Shown here: positions 7,903 to 16,725 of the stretch, piece after piece
Layout of the letters: each line of letters opens with the position of its first letter
Numbering within the stretch: position 1 is the stretch's first letter
Source: Pseudovibrio exalbescens
GTDB lineage: Bacteria > Pseudomonadota > Alphaproteobacteria > Rhizobiales > Stappiaceae
Assembly: GCF_028737195.1 (NCBI RefSeq)
Contig: NZ_JAQZAJ010000002.1
Span: forward strand, 620,001-684,000
Direction: 5' to 3'
DNA: 64,000 nt
Program-made: the position numbers and the translations under genes
The notes under the pieces: model-generated
What the model was told of the DNA's origin: nothing
Seen by the model: the letters and a program-made list of their open reading frames with translations, nothing else
Database searches by the model: none

Positions 7903-9420
7903 ATGTACAAACGCACCAAGCCCCCCTTCGACACGCTCGGAGCTTTTCTGCGTCACTTTGAAGAACAAGGTCAGGTGTGCACCGTCACCCCCGACGTTTC
8001 TTTGAATGTTGAGGCAACCGAAATCCATCGCCGTGTAATCGAGCAGGGCGGGCCCGTGCTCAAGTTCACCAGCCCGGTCGCCGTGAACGGTGCTCGCCCT
8101 TCGCTTCCGCTGGTCACCAACGTGTTTGGCACCAAGGAACGCGTCGCCGCCGGGCTCGGATGCATGCCGGAAGACCTCTCGGCGCTGGGCGAGCTGATGG
8201 CTTTCCTGCGGTCGCCTAAGCCGCCCAAGGGGCTGCGCGGCATGTGGGATGCTCTGCCCGTTGCAAAGGCTGCCCTTGCTTCACGGCCGAAGAAGGTCGG
8301 CCCGTCCCGGCAGCTTCATGATCTGCCGCTGGATCTGGAAGAACTGCCTGTGCAGACCTGCTGGCCGGACGATGCAGGACCGCTGATCACGTGGGGCATC
8401 GTCATCACCCGTCCACCGGGAGAGGATGATCCGTCAACCTACAATCTCGGCATCTACCGTGTTCAGGTGATTGATGGAGACAATGCCATCCTGCGCTGGC
8501 TCGCCATGCGCGGCGGCGCGGCCCACCATCGTTTGTGGGCGGAACGCGGCGAGCCCATGCCGGTTGCCACAGTCATCGGCGCAGACCCTGCAACAATCCT
8601 TGCAGCCGTCTTGCCGACACCTTCCGATGTTACGGAACTCACCATTGCAGGCCTTCTGTCTGGCAAGCGCCCCGAGCTGGTGCCCTGCAGCACCATCCCG
8701 CTGCACGTTCCGGCCAGCAGTGAAGTTGTGATCGAAGGCTTTGCAGCGGCAACAGAGACAGCCCCTGAAGGTCCGTTTGGCGATCACACCGGCTATTACA
8801 ATGAATCCGAAGAGTTTCCGCTCTACACCATCACCAAGATCCGAGCGCGAAAGGACGCAGTTTACATGAGCACCTTCACAGGGCGCGCGCCAGATGAACC
8901 CGCCGTCCTATCCGAAACCATGAACGATGTGTTCCTGCCCCTTTTGAAGCAACAGCTGCCGGAGGTCGTGGATCTGTGGCTGCCGCCGGAAGCGGCGTCC
9001 TATCGCATTGCGGTGCTCAAGATCAAAAAGAGCTACGCCGGTCAGGCCAAGCGGGTGATGATGGGCATGTGGTCCTTGCTGCCACAGTTCACCATGACCA
9101 AGATGATCATCACGGTAGATGAGGACATCGACTGCCGCAGCTGGAGCGATGTCATGTGGGCAGTGGCAACGCGCATGGATCCATCCCGCGATCTGACCGT
9201 TATTGACCGCACTGCAGTAGACACCCTCGATTTTTCATCGCCGCTCGAAGGATTAGGCGGAAAACTTGGCATTGATGCCACAAAAAAGATTGGCACTGAG
9301 ACAACGCGTGACTGGGCACAGCGTATCATCATGCCAGAAGAAATGGCCCGGGCGGTGGAGAAACGTTGGGACGAATTGTTCCCTGACGGCCTGCCGGGCG
9401 TAAAAAAAGGGAGAGAATAA
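7903..9420 (+). CDS. ubiD: UbiD-family 4-hydroxy-3-polyprenylbenzoate decarboxylase
   Basis: Prenylated-FMN-dependent decarboxylase of the ubiquinone pathway. From the ATG at 7903 it is 505 aa, close to the length of E. coli UbiD. Recognisable blocks are the Y-N-L-G-I-Y-R-V-Q and H-H-R-L-W segments of the prFMN pocket (about residues 182-215), the acidic catalytic region E-G-P-F-G-D-H-T-G-Y-Y (about 290-300), and M-S-T-F-T-G-R-A-P-D-E-P-A. The next gene, ubiX, supplies the prFMN cofactor and starts one base after the stop, so the pair is co-translated. It diverges from ubiTUV, which supports a joint role in quinone synthesis. Confidence 0.92.
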   Translation: MYKRTKPPFDTLGAFLRHFEEQGQVCTVTPDVSLNVEATEIHRRVIEQGGPVLKFTSPVAVNGARPSLPLVTNVFGTKERVAAGLGCMPEDLSALGELMAFLRSPKPPKGLRGMWDALPVAKAALASRPKKVGPSRQLHDLPLDLEELPVQTCWPDDAGPLITWGIVITRPPGEDDPSTYNLGIYRVQVIDGDNAILRWLAMRGGAAHHRLWAERGEPMPVATVIGADPATILAAVLPTPSDVTELTIAGLLSGKRPELVPCSTIPLHVPASSEVVIEGFAAATETAPEGPFGDHTGYYNESEEFPLYTITKIRARKDAVYMSTFTGRAPDEPAVLSETMNDVFLPLLKQQLPEVVDLWLPPEAASYRIAVLKIKKSYAGQAKRVMMGMWSLLPQFTMTKMIITVDEDIDCRSWSDVMWAVATRMDPSRDLTVIDRTAVDTLDFSSPLEGLGGKLGIDATKKIGTETTRDWAQRIIMPEEMARAVEKRWDELFPDGLPGVKKGRE

Positions 9421-9421
9421 C

Positions 9422-9991
9422 TTGGCCCGTAGAATTGTAGTGGGGGTCACCGGCGCGTCCGGCGCCGTTTTAGCGCTTGAAACGCTCAAGATCTTGGAGA
9501 GCATGGGCGTGGATTCGCGCCTTGTGATCAGTAAAGGCGCAGACCTGACGATCAGGCATGAGCTTGGCGAGGAAGGTGTGGAGCGTCTCAAAGAGCACGC
9601 CAGAGCCTCTTATGATGCGGACCAGATGATGGCTCCCATGGCCAGCGGTTCTTCGCCGGGCAATGGCATGATCATCGTGCCGTGTTCCATGCGCACCTTG
9701 TCGGCGGTTGCTTATGGCTTGGGGGACAGTCTGCTCACCCGTGCAGCGGATGTAACCCTCAAGGAGCGCAGGCCTTTGGTGCTGGTCACCCGTGAAGCCC
9801 CGCTTCACCTGGGCCACATTGAAGCCATGGAAAAGGTCACGCGCATGGGCGGCATCATCTGCCCGCCCGTACCTCCGTTCTATTCCATGCCAGAGTCGTT
9901 AGAGAGCATGTACACGCAAATTGCCGCCCGCGCGGTATCGACACTTGGTCTCGACCGGGTGCCCGTGCTCAAAAGCTGGGACGGCGAGTAA
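9422..9991 (+). CDS. ubiX: Flavin prenyltransferase UbiX
   Basis: Makes prenylated FMN from FMN and dimethylallyl phosphate, the cofactor of UbiD. The 189-aa protein starts at a TTG two bases after ubiD and shows the family pattern: G-V-T-G-A-S-G-A near the N-terminus, the I-V-P-C-S-M-R-T-L-S-A-V-A-Y-G block (about residues 85-99), N-L/D-L-L-T-R-A-A-D-V-x-L-K-E-R-R-P-L-V-L-V-x-R-E-A-P-L, and P-P-V-P-P-F-Y near the end. All of these line the FMN and DMAP sites in known UbiX structures. Confidence 0.95.
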   Translation: MARRIVVGVTGASGAVLALETLKILESMGVDSRLVISKGADLTIRHELGEEGVERLKEHARASYDADQMMAPMASGSSPGNGMIIVPCSMRTLSAVAYGLGDSLLTRAADVTLKERRPLVLVTREAPLHLGHIEAMEKVTRMGGIICPPVPPFYSMPESLESMYTQIAARAVSTLGLDRVPVLKSWDGE

Positions 9992-10119
9992 CCCTAAGAG
10001 GAGCTGGGATCATTCAATTCATTTCGAATGGTCCCTCTCAGCACTCGTTAACAGGAGCAGGGTAGATTGGACTGCGTGCCAATTCGCGCCATCAGAAGCG
10101 CATCCAAACCGGAGGCCCC

Positions 10120-10431
10120 ATGCTCAAGTCCCTTCTAGCATCCGCAACTTTCTGCACTGCCCTGATCGTTGCCGCATCCGCCAGCCACGCCAACATCACC
10201 GTAATGAACCTGCAGCGAAGCATCTGCGAAATTCAGGTGGTTGTTGGCCCCAATGCGCCGGAGGGAACCATCGAGACCCTTGGCCAGATGGATTCTGATG
10301 AGCGCCGTACCTTTGAAACCAACAAGCTGTGTGTGCGCCGCACCGTGGGCGAGGACACGTGTGGCGAGTACTCCGAGTGGAAATGCTGTGAGGCCGCCGA
10401 AGGCGAAGAGGGCGAGTGCCTCGTGCCGTAA
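10120..10431 (+). CDS. Small secreted cysteine-rich protein of unknown function
   Basis: A 103-aa protein with a clear signal peptide (hydrophobic stretch to about residue 24, ending S-H-A). The mature region has six cysteines, including a C-C pair (W-K-C-C-E-A) and an acidic C-terminus, so it is probably exported and disulfide-bonded. The ATG follows a good ribosome site (ggagg). I recognise no family. Confidence 0.7.
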   Translation: MLKSLLASATFCTALIVAASASHANITVMNLQRSICEIQVVVGPNAPEGTIETLGQMDSDERRTFETNKLCVRRTVGEDTCGEYSEWKCCEAAEGEEGECLVP

Positions 10432-10547
10432 GCGCGGTTTACGGCAACCCATTTTGGTTGGTTTCGACCTTGCATCAGGCTTTTCTGCGGCCCTGTCCTG
10501 TGACATGATCTCCGTTCTGTTCAGGAAATCACGTCACAGGCATCCCT

Positions 10548-11240
10548 ATGAAAACGCTTGGTCTTCTGGGTGGCATGAGCTGGGAAAGCACTGTCACCTA
10601 CTACCAACTGCTCAACCGAATGACACGAGAGCGCCTCGGCGGCCTTCACTCCGCCCGTCTGCTGCTCTGGTCCTTCGACTTTGCCGAAATCGAGGCCCAT
10701 CAGGCCTCAGGTGATTGGGCCGCGGCCACCGCAATGATGGTGGATGCCGCCAAGCGGCTGGAAGACGGCGGGGCAGAAGGCCTCGTCATTTGCACCAACA
10801 CCATGCACAAGATGGCCGATGATGTTCAGGCCGCCCTCTCAATTCCCTTGATCCATATTGCAGAGGCAACCGGAGCGGCTTTGTCTGAGGCGGGCTGCAA
10901 GCGCCCTTTGCTGTTGGCCACCCGCTACACCATGGAGCAGGCGTTCTATCGTGGGCGTTTGGAAACCCACTTCGATCTGCAGCCCATGGTGCCCGACCAA
11001 GCTGGGCGAGATTTGGTCCACACCATCATCTACGAGGAGCTGTGCCGGGGCATTGTCTCTGACGCCTCGCGTCAGGCTTATCTTGGTGTGGTCGCAGAAG
11101 CCGAACAACAGGGCGCAGATTCTGTCATTTTTGGCTGTACGGAGGTTGGTCTTCTGCTGTCGCAGCACCACCTCAATCTTCGCGCGTTCGACACCACGGT
11201 GCTTCACGCGCAAGCCGCACTCGATTTTGCTTTAAGTTGA
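10548..11240 (+). CDS. Aspartate/glutamate racemase family protein
   Basis: A cofactor-independent amino-acid racemase-like enzyme (230 aa) of the YgeA/RacX group. It begins with the family motif L-G-L-L-G-G-M-S-W-E-S-T and carries both catalytic cysteines, in V-I-C-T-N-T-M-H-K (about residue 82) and I-F-G-C-T-E-V-G-L-L (about residue 197), which act as the two acid/base residues in this fold. The substrate is not evident. It is close to, and in the same direction as, the gamma-glutamyltransferase gene, so both may work in glutamate or D-amino-acid recycling (inference). Confidence 0.9.
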   Translation: MKTLGLLGGMSWESTVTYYQLLNRMTRERLGGLHSARLLLWSFDFAEIEAHQASGDWAAATAMMVDAAKRLEDGGAEGLVICTNTMHKMADDVQAALSIPLIHIAEATGAALSEAGCKRPLLLATRYTMEQAFYRGRLETHFDLQPMVPDQAGRDLVHTIIYEELCRGIVSDASRQAYLGVVAEAEQQGADSVIFGCTEVGLLLSQHHLNLRAFDTTVLHAQAALDFALS

Positions 11241-11269
11241 TACCAAAAGTCCAAGAGGGGGAGAATATT

Positions 11270-13030
11270 TTGAAGAAACTCATTCTAGCTTTGTCCGTTG
11301 CGACGGCGCTTGGTTTTACGGCCACATCTGGCCTCAATGCGCAGCAAGCAGCAGATGCTGTTGCGCCGGAAGCCGCCAGTGGCACCACTGAAAAGCCCTT
11401 GGTTCGGGCAGACGAGTTCATGGTCGCAGCTGCCAACCCCTATGCGGTTCAGGCTGGCTATGATGTGCTCGCCGCCGGTGGCAACGCCATTGACGCCATG
11501 GTCGCTGTTCAGTTGGTTCTGGGCTTGGTTGAGCCTCAGTCTTCCGGCATCGGCGGCGGCGGTTTTCTGGTCTATTTTGATGGTGAAAACAAACGCCTGA
11601 CCACTTTTGATGGCCGCGAAACCGCGCCGCGTGCCGCGACCCCGCAGCTCTTCCAAACGGAAGAAGGGGAACCACTTCGTTTTTATGATGCCGTGGTAGG
11701 TGGGCGTTCGGTTGGCACGCCGGGCACAGTGCGCCTTCTTTTTGACAGCCACCAGCAATATGGCAAGCTGCCTTGGGCCGATCTTGTTGCGCCAGCCATC
11801 AAGCTCGCCACCGAAGGCTTTGAGGTTTCTGCGCGTCTCAATGCATTGATCACCCGCGATCAGGAGCGCTTGAGCCGCTTTGAGGAAACCCGAGATTACT
11901 TTCTACCCGGTGGCGCGCCGCTTGAGGTGGGCACATTGTTGAAGAACCCGGAATATGCGCAAACGCTCACCGCAATAGCTGAAGGCGGGGCGGACGCGTT
12001 CTATTCCGGCCCAATTGCAGCAACCATCGTTGAGACTGTCCAGAACGCGGAAGGCAATCCGGGTCTGCTTTCGCTGGAAGACTTTGCAACCTATCAGGTC
12101 AAGGAGCGTGCCCCGGTCTGCGCGGAATATCGGGCCTATGAAGTGTGCGGCATGGGGCCACCGTCTTCTGGCGCGCTCACGGTTGGCCAGATCCTTGGAA
12201 TGGTCAACACCTTCGACTTTTCCAATCTTGATCCGTCTGATCCAGAGGCCTGGCGCATCATTGGCGATGCGTCTCGTCTCGCATTCGCCGACCGTGGTCG
12301 TTACATGGCCGACAGCGATTTTGTGCCTGTCCCGTCAAAGGGATTGGTGGATCCGGCCTATCTTGCTCAGCGGGCAGAACTGCTGGATCGTGACAGCGCT
12401 CTGCCAGACAACGAGGTGATGCCGGGCACGCCAAGTTGGGATCACGCCTTGCTTCTGGCAGATGATGAAAGCATTGAACTTCCTTCCACCACCCACTTTT
12501 CCATTGTGGATGGCGAAGGCAACGCTGTTTCCATGACATCTTCTGTCGAGAACGGGTTTGGTTCCCGGCTTATGGCCGGTGGGTTCATCCTCAACAACCA
12601 GCTGACGGATTTCTCCTTCCGCACTCATCAGGATGGTGTCCCGATTGCAAACCGGGTTGAGCCGGGCAAGCGGCCACGCTCCTCCATGTCGCCGACCATC
12701 GTCATGCAGGATGGGGAGCCATACATGGTCATCGGTTCGCCAGGCGGCAGCCGCATCATCGGCTATGTGGCCAAGACCATCATCGCCCATGTGGACTGGG
12801 GCTTGAACGTGCAACAGGCCATAGAGATGCCCCATGCGCTGAACCGCTTTGGCACCTATGACTTTGAGCAAGGCACCGCTGCCGAAGAACTGGCGCCGCA
12901 GTTGGAAGCGCTCGGCTTCAAGGTCAATCTGCGTGATCTGAACTCTGGTCTTCATGCCATCGTGTTGACCGAGGACGGATTGCAGGGTGGCGCTGACCCG
13001 CGCCGTGAAGGCATTGTGCTCGGCAAGTAA
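11270..13030 (+). CDS. ggt: Gamma-glutamyltransferase (periplasmic)
   Basis: Cleaves and transfers the gamma-glutamyl group of glutathione and related compounds; made as a proenzyme that cuts itself into two subunits. A TTG at 11270 is favoured because agaggggga lies just upstream and it begins a signal peptide (K-K-L-I-L-A-L-S-V-A-T-A-L); an in-frame TTG at 11237 overlaps the previous gene. The self-cleavage site and nucleophile are seen in S-T-T-H-F-S (first Thr near residue 407), followed by S-S-V-E-N-G-F-G-S and the N-N-Q-L-T-D-F-S motif. The N-terminal A-G-G-N-A-I-D-A and G-I-G-G-G-G-F motifs and the late S-P-G-G-S-R-I motif are intact. A terminator follows. Confidence 0.94.
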   Translation: MKKLILALSVATALGFTATSGLNAQQAADAVAPEAASGTTEKPLVRADEFMVAAANPYAVQAGYDVLAAGGNAIDAMVAVQLVLGLVEPQSSGIGGGGFLVYFDGENKRLTTFDGRETAPRAATPQLFQTEEGEPLRFYDAVVGGRSVGTPGTVRLLFDSHQQYGKLPWADLVAPAIKLATEGFEVSARLNALITRDQERLSRFEETRDYFLPGGAPLEVGTLLKNPEYAQTLTAIAEGGADAFYSGPIAATIVETVQNAEGNPGLLSLEDFATYQVKERAPVCAEYRAYEVCGMGPPSSGALTVGQILGMVNTFDFSNLDPSDPEAWRIIGDASRLAFADRGRYMADSDFVPVPSKGLVDPAYLAQRAELLDRDSALPDNEVMPGTPSWDHALLLADDESIELPSTTHFSIVDGEGNAVSMTSSVENGFGSRLMAGGFILNNQLTDFSFRTHQDGVPIANRVEPGKRPRSSMSPTIVMQDGEPYMVIGSPGGSRIIGYVAKTIIAHVDWGLNVQQAIEMPHALNRFGTYDFEQGTAAEELAPQLEALGFKVNLRDLNSGLHAIVLTEDGLQGGADPRREGIVLGK

Positions 13031-13043
13031 GCGCTGGAACGAG

Positions 13044-13083
13044 AAAAAAGCGTCGGGGATTGCATCACCCCCGACGCTTTTTT
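13044..13083. terminator. Strong, probably bidirectional terminator
   Basis: The arms aaaaaagcgtcgggg and cccccgacgctttttt give a GC-rich stem with an A-run on one side and a T-run on the other. It separates ggt (plus) from guaD (minus) and could stop transcription from both sides. Confidence 0.85.
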
Positions 13084-13139
13084 ATGCGCAAATCGGATTT
13101 TTTCGCTGTGCAGCAACCTGCGTCAGCATTCAAAAACCG

Positions 13140-14465
13140 TCATGACGGTTTTTGGTAGACTTTTTTGCCACCCACGTAGGTTGCTTCAATCGCGCGGTCA
13201 TCGCCCAGAATCATCTGGATGAACAGCGCTTCTGTCAGGTCGTTGGCATAGCTCATGCGATGCTGGATGAGTGGTGTGGACTGCGGATCCACAATGGTGA
13301 TGTCCGCCTCAAGGCCCGGCAAAATGTTGCCGATCTTGTCTTCCAGATAGAGCGTTTTGGCTGAACCCACCGTTGCCAGATAGTAGGCCTGCGCCGGGTG
13401 CAGGGAGTAGCCGCGCAACTGGGCAATCTCATAGGCCGTGCGCATGGTGGACAGCATGGAGAAGCTGGACCCGCCGCCAACATCCGTCGCAAGGCCAACA
13501 CGGAACGGCAGCTTGCCAAAGTGGGCTTCTTCAACATCAAAGAGCCCTGAGCCAATGAAGGTGTTGGAGGTTGGGCAATGGGCCACTGCCGTGCCGGTCT
13601 CGCTGATGATCGCGCGCTCCCGGTCATTCAAATGAATGCCGTGCCCCAGTACGCTGCCTTTGCCCAGCAGGCCGTAGTGCTCATAAACCCCAACATAGTC
13701 GGGATGTTCTGGGTAGAGTTCCTTCACCCACGCAATTTCCTTCAGGTTTTCTGAAGTGTGGGTCTGCACCAGTGTGCCCGGATGCTCTTTCCAAAGTACG
13801 CCCGCCGCTTCCAGCTGCTCGGGGGTAGAGGTCGGTGCAAACCGCGGCGTGATCGAGTAGAGGGCGCGGCCCTTGCCATGCCAGGTCTCGATCAGTTTTT
13901 TGGAATCGTCGTAGCCCTTTTGTGCAGTATCCCGCAGCGTATCAGGGGCGTGCCGGTCCATCAGCACCTTGCCCGCCACAATCCGCATGTCATACGCGGA
14001 CGCGCGTTCAAACAGCGCTTCGGCAGATTCAGGATGCACCGTGCAGTAAACCGATGCACTGGTGATGCCGTTTCTGAAGCTCTCGTTGAGGTAGACCTCT
14101 GCGGCGTTCAGGGCATAGTCCTTGTCGTGAAACTTGGATTCAGCCGGGAAGGTGTATTTGTTCAGCCACTCGATAAGCTGTGTGCCGTAGGAAGAAATGA
14201 CCTCCGACTGCGGATAATGGGCATGGCAGTCGATGAAGCCGGGCAGGATGAACTTGCCGCGATAGTCTTCGATAACTGCTCCTTCTGGCAGGGCAGAGAT
14301 CATGTCTTCGGCTTGGACAACACTATGAATAATGCCGTCAACAATCACCACAAGGCCGTCAGACCAGTCGGTAATTGCGGCCTCGGGGGCGTCGGTAAAG
14401 GGATCGCCGCTGAACTGCAAGACATGGCCGCGCAAGGCGCGCACCGTGCTGGGGGAGCCGGTCAT
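13140..14465 (-). CDS. guaD: Guanine deaminase
   Basis: Zn-dependent amidohydrolase that converts guanine to xanthine. The 441-aa protein has the metal site P-G-F-I-D-C-H-A-H-Y-P-Q (near residues 75-86), where guanine deaminases carry H-x-H-x-x-Q. Other hallmarks are the P-R-F-A-P-T-S substrate segment, Q-T-H-T-S-E-N, the G-H-G-I-H-L-N-D motif, A-H-C-P-T-S-N and the late G-L-A-T-D-V-G-G-G metal Asp. A gaagga site precedes the ATG. No other purine-degradation gene lies beside it. Its promoter side abuts the repeat-bounded cassette (14594-16209). Confidence 0.93.
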   Translation of the reverse strand: MTGSPSTVRALRGHVLQFSGDPFTDAPEAAITDWSDGLVVIVDGIIHSVVQAEDMISALPEGAVIEDYRGKFILPGFIDCHAHYPQSEVISSYGTQLIEWLNKYTFPAESKFHDKDYALNAAEVYLNESFRNGITSASVYCTVHPESAEALFERASAYDMRIVAGKVLMDRHAPDTLRDTAQKGYDDSKKLIETWHGKGRALYSITPRFAPTSTPEQLEAAGVLWKEHPGTLVQTHTSENLKEIAWVKELYPEHPDYVGVYEHYGLLGKGSVLGHGIHLNDRERAIISETGTAVAHCPTSNTFIGSGLFDVEEAHFGKLPFRVGLATDVGGGSSFSMLSTMRTAYEIAQLRGYSLHPAQAYYLATVGSAKTLYLEDKIGNILPGLEADITIVDPQSTPLIQHRMSYANDLTEALFIQMILGDDRAIEATYVGGKKVYQKPS

Positions 14466-14593
14466 GAGGTGTCCTTCGTTTTATTGTGCTTAGTGGGCAA
14501 TACAGTAGCCCACGGGCACATTCAAGCACCAGAGACAACCGCCTCAATTTGCTGCAGAAACAGGTTCAGTCACGATAAATTTTGTGCGCCCAA

Positions 14594-14612
14594 GCCTGAA
14601 TTCGGCTCAGGC
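14594..14612 (+). repeat. Left copy of 19-bp perfect direct repeat
   Basis: GCCTGAATTCGGCTCAGGC occurs here and again at 16191-16209, in the same orientation, bounding an AT-richer segment. Each copy is itself a small hairpin (gcctga/tcaggc). Bases outside the 19 bp do not match. Confidence 0.85.
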
Positions 14613-14874
14613 AATTTGAAGGGGCTTCTAGACTTTCTGATGAATAGATTTTAAAGCGAGTTGGAAAATTCGACTTGTTTGGCGCATCGCAAATGCGCCG
14701 ACATACAGTGTCGACAAATTCTGGCTTGTATTTAATTTGGGCATTGCCAAATCCGGAAGTTGTTATGTCTGTCAACGGGCGCTTGAATTAAAGTTTAGTT
14801 TGCCTTTATCTCTCATACAATTTTATTCACTGGGGTCTCGTGCCCCTGAGATTCTCATAGAAAAACGGTATCCA

Positions 14875-16077
14875 ATGTTAAAGACGCTTAGAGATAGTGT
14901 GGTAGCCTTGTCTACTTTTAATCTAGAGCGCGTAATACCTGACGTTCCAAAAAAAGCATATGAAGAATTCATTGACGACTGTGATAGAACAACATTGTTT
15001 TATGCAGTTTTTCGCTCTGTGGATAGAAAACATGTCGTTTTTATTGGACCACCACCCTACGGCTTCGAAAGCGTGCTAAAGAAAGCTAAGTTCTATCTTT
15101 ATGACAAACGTATCAGGGCCAAACATCGATACTTAAGTAGATCCTATGAGATATGGGTTCCCGTCCCAGAGGGAGAGGATTTAGAGCGCATCGAAGTAGA
15201 GATGAACGGAAAGCGTGTCAAACTTGATGTGCAATCCAACGAATGCAACCGTTTTAGAGGACGTCGTGTCATTGCAACATTGTGTAAAGACACGCCGGTA
15301 CGGTGGATTGAAGACTGGGTGCGCTTTCACGTTGTCAATCATGGTGCAAATGCAGTTGTCATTTTTGAGAACAGTTCCACTCCTGAACACGCTGCGTGCG
15401 TACACTCCGCATTGCTTGCTTTGAATTTGGACCTCGAGGTCGAGGTCGTTCACACTCCGCTAAAATACGGACCTCCTAAAGTTTCCGATTACAAGTTTTT
15501 ACAGCAATCTTTGTGGCAGTATGTGCGTTGGCAATATGCATATGCGTCGGAAGGGTACCTATCATGCGATATTGATGAATTGATCGTCTGCGAAGATGAC
15601 ATCAGCATTTTCGACAAGGTGAAAGATAGCGCGCTTGGTTATTGCCTAATCGCTGGTATTTGGATTGAGCCGGTAACTGACGTTGCAATCACGAGTTTGA
15701 CGGATTTATCCAAACGCAGGCACCATTTGTTTCGTTGGACGAAAAAGCCGCCAACTAAAACTCACAGGAAGTGGGTAGCAAAGCCATCCAAAATACCAAT
15801 TGGCCTGCAATTCAAAGTGCATGCCGTGCGTCCTGAGCCGAAGTATAACGCTTGGCTTCATCCAATATACACACGCTTTTGGAAGTTTGCCGATGCCGCT
15901 TACGTCTGTCACTTTAGGTCCGTCAACACCAGTTGGCGTGGAGATAGAACTGCCATATCGCAGATTGATATTGAGACCTATCAAGAATATGAACCCCTAA
16001 GAATTGCCCTAGAGCGGGCAATTCCGGATTTTTCTACAACACAAAAACCAAATCGACAGCTAGAGCTTGCCGACTAG
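14875..16077 (+). CDS. Glycosyltransferase family 92/2-like protein in an AT-rich cassette
   Basis: Probable sugar transferase. The reading frame is open from 14737, but the ATG at 14875 fits better (400 aa); no strong ribosome site is seen for either. The core shows V-R-W-I-E-D-W-V-R-F-H, typical of the N-terminal part of GT92-type transferases, then A-N-A-V-V-I-F-E-N-S and the D-x-D motif S-C-D-I-D-E (the metal/nucleotide-sugar site), and a late Y-V-C-H-F-R-S-V-N-T-S-W segment like the G-x-x-x-H-y/F-r end of the family. Codon use is visibly AT-richer than in neighbours. It is the only gene between the two 19-bp repeats, so it was probably gained by transfer. The acceptor is unknown. Confidence 0.72.
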   Translation: MLKTLRDSVVALSTFNLERVIPDVPKKAYEEFIDDCDRTTLFYAVFRSVDRKHVVFIGPPPYGFESVLKKAKFYLYDKRIRAKHRYLSRSYEIWVPVPEGEDLERIEVEMNGKRVKLDVQSNECNRFRGRRVIATLCKDTPVRWIEDWVRFHVVNHGANAVVIFENSSTPEHAACVHSALLALNLDLEVEVVHTPLKYGPPKVSDYKFLQQSLWQYVRWQYAYASEGYLSCDIDELIVCEDDISIFDKVKDSALGYCLIAGIWIEPVTDVAITSLTDLSKRRHHLFRWTKKPPTKTHRKWVAKPSKIPIGLQFKVHAVRPEPKYNAWLHPIYTRFWKFADAAYVCHFRSVNTSWRGDRTAISQIDIETYQEYEPLRIALERAIPDFSTTQKPNRQLELAD

Positions 16078-16190
16078 TTTGCAGGTTTAAGAAGCTGAGC
16101 CAACGATTAGGATAAGCACTTTACAGACCATGTATTTCTGAGTCCCGGTGACCCATCCACTTTATGCGAGACTGGATCCTGCAAAATCTG

Positions 16191-16209
16191 GCCTGAATTC
16201 GGCTCAGGC
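16191..16209 (+). repeat. Right copy of 19-bp direct repeat, overlapping the gcvR-like stop codon
   Basis: Identical to 14594-14612. On the minus strand it starts with the last sense codon and the TGA stop of the gene at 16204-16725 and continues into a hairpin followed by a short T-run, so it may also serve as that gene's terminator. Recombination between the two copies would remove the glycosyltransferase cassette and leave the gene intact. Confidence 0.85.
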
Positions 16210-16725
16210 TGTTGGCTCCAGTGAAATCTCGATCATGAGATCACCGGCAATGTTCTCCAGCGCAGAGGAAAGCTGTCCCGCATCGACGTGGGGCGGCAGG
16301 ATGACCTCAGCCGTAGCCTTGAACATCAGCTCTCCACTCATGGAGCCGGGCTCCACAATGGATTCCAGCGTCTCAATGTTCACGCCAAGTTCCGCAAACA
16401 CCGCCGAAACCCGGCTCACCATGCCGGGCTGTTCCTGCCCGATCAGCGAGACCACCGCATGTGTTCCGTCAGGCTTTGTTCCTGCCGTCGCATCGTGAAA
16501 TGTGATGGTGAGCCCTTGGTCGGCGAGTGACGCAATATCGTCGATCAGCGCCTTTTCTTTGTCGCCAGCCACCGCAACGCGCAGGATGCCGGCAAAGTGC
16601 CCTCCCAGCCGCGACAGGGAGCTGTCGATCCAGCTTGCTCCATGATTTGCGATTTTGCCGGATAGCAGGCCCACCAGGCCGGGGCGATCATCAGCGATAA
16701 TGGTGAGGATCAATTCCTTTGTCAT
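16204..16725 (-). CDS. GcvR-like ACT-domain protein
   Basis: A 173-aa protein with two ACT domains, like the glycine-cleavage regulator GcvR. Domain 1 (about 1-80) starts I-I-A-D-D-R-P-G-L-V-G-L-L, and domain 2 (about 88-170) starts L-I-G-Q-E-Q-P-G-M-V-S-R-V; both have the D/Q-x-P-G-x-V ligand loop typical of ACT modules. A very good ribosome site (gggaggt) precedes the ATG. No gcv genes lie nearby, and the alphaproteobacterial relatives are usually unstudied, so glycine sensing is only a family inference. Confidence 0.82.
   Translation of the reverse strand: MTKELILTIIADDRPGLVGLLSGKIANHGASWIDSSLSRLGGHFAGILRVAVAGDKEKALIDDIASLADQGLTITFHDATAGTKPDGTHAVVSLIGQEQPGMVSRVSAVFAELGVNIETLESIVEPGSMSGELMFKATAEVILPPHVDAGQLSSALENIAGDLMIEISLEPTA

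Noticed and set aside
14737-14874. Upstream extension of the cassette glycosyltransferase (46 residues)
   Set aside because: It starts at a TTG without a ribosome site and its sequence shows no family match; the ATG at 14875 is preferred.
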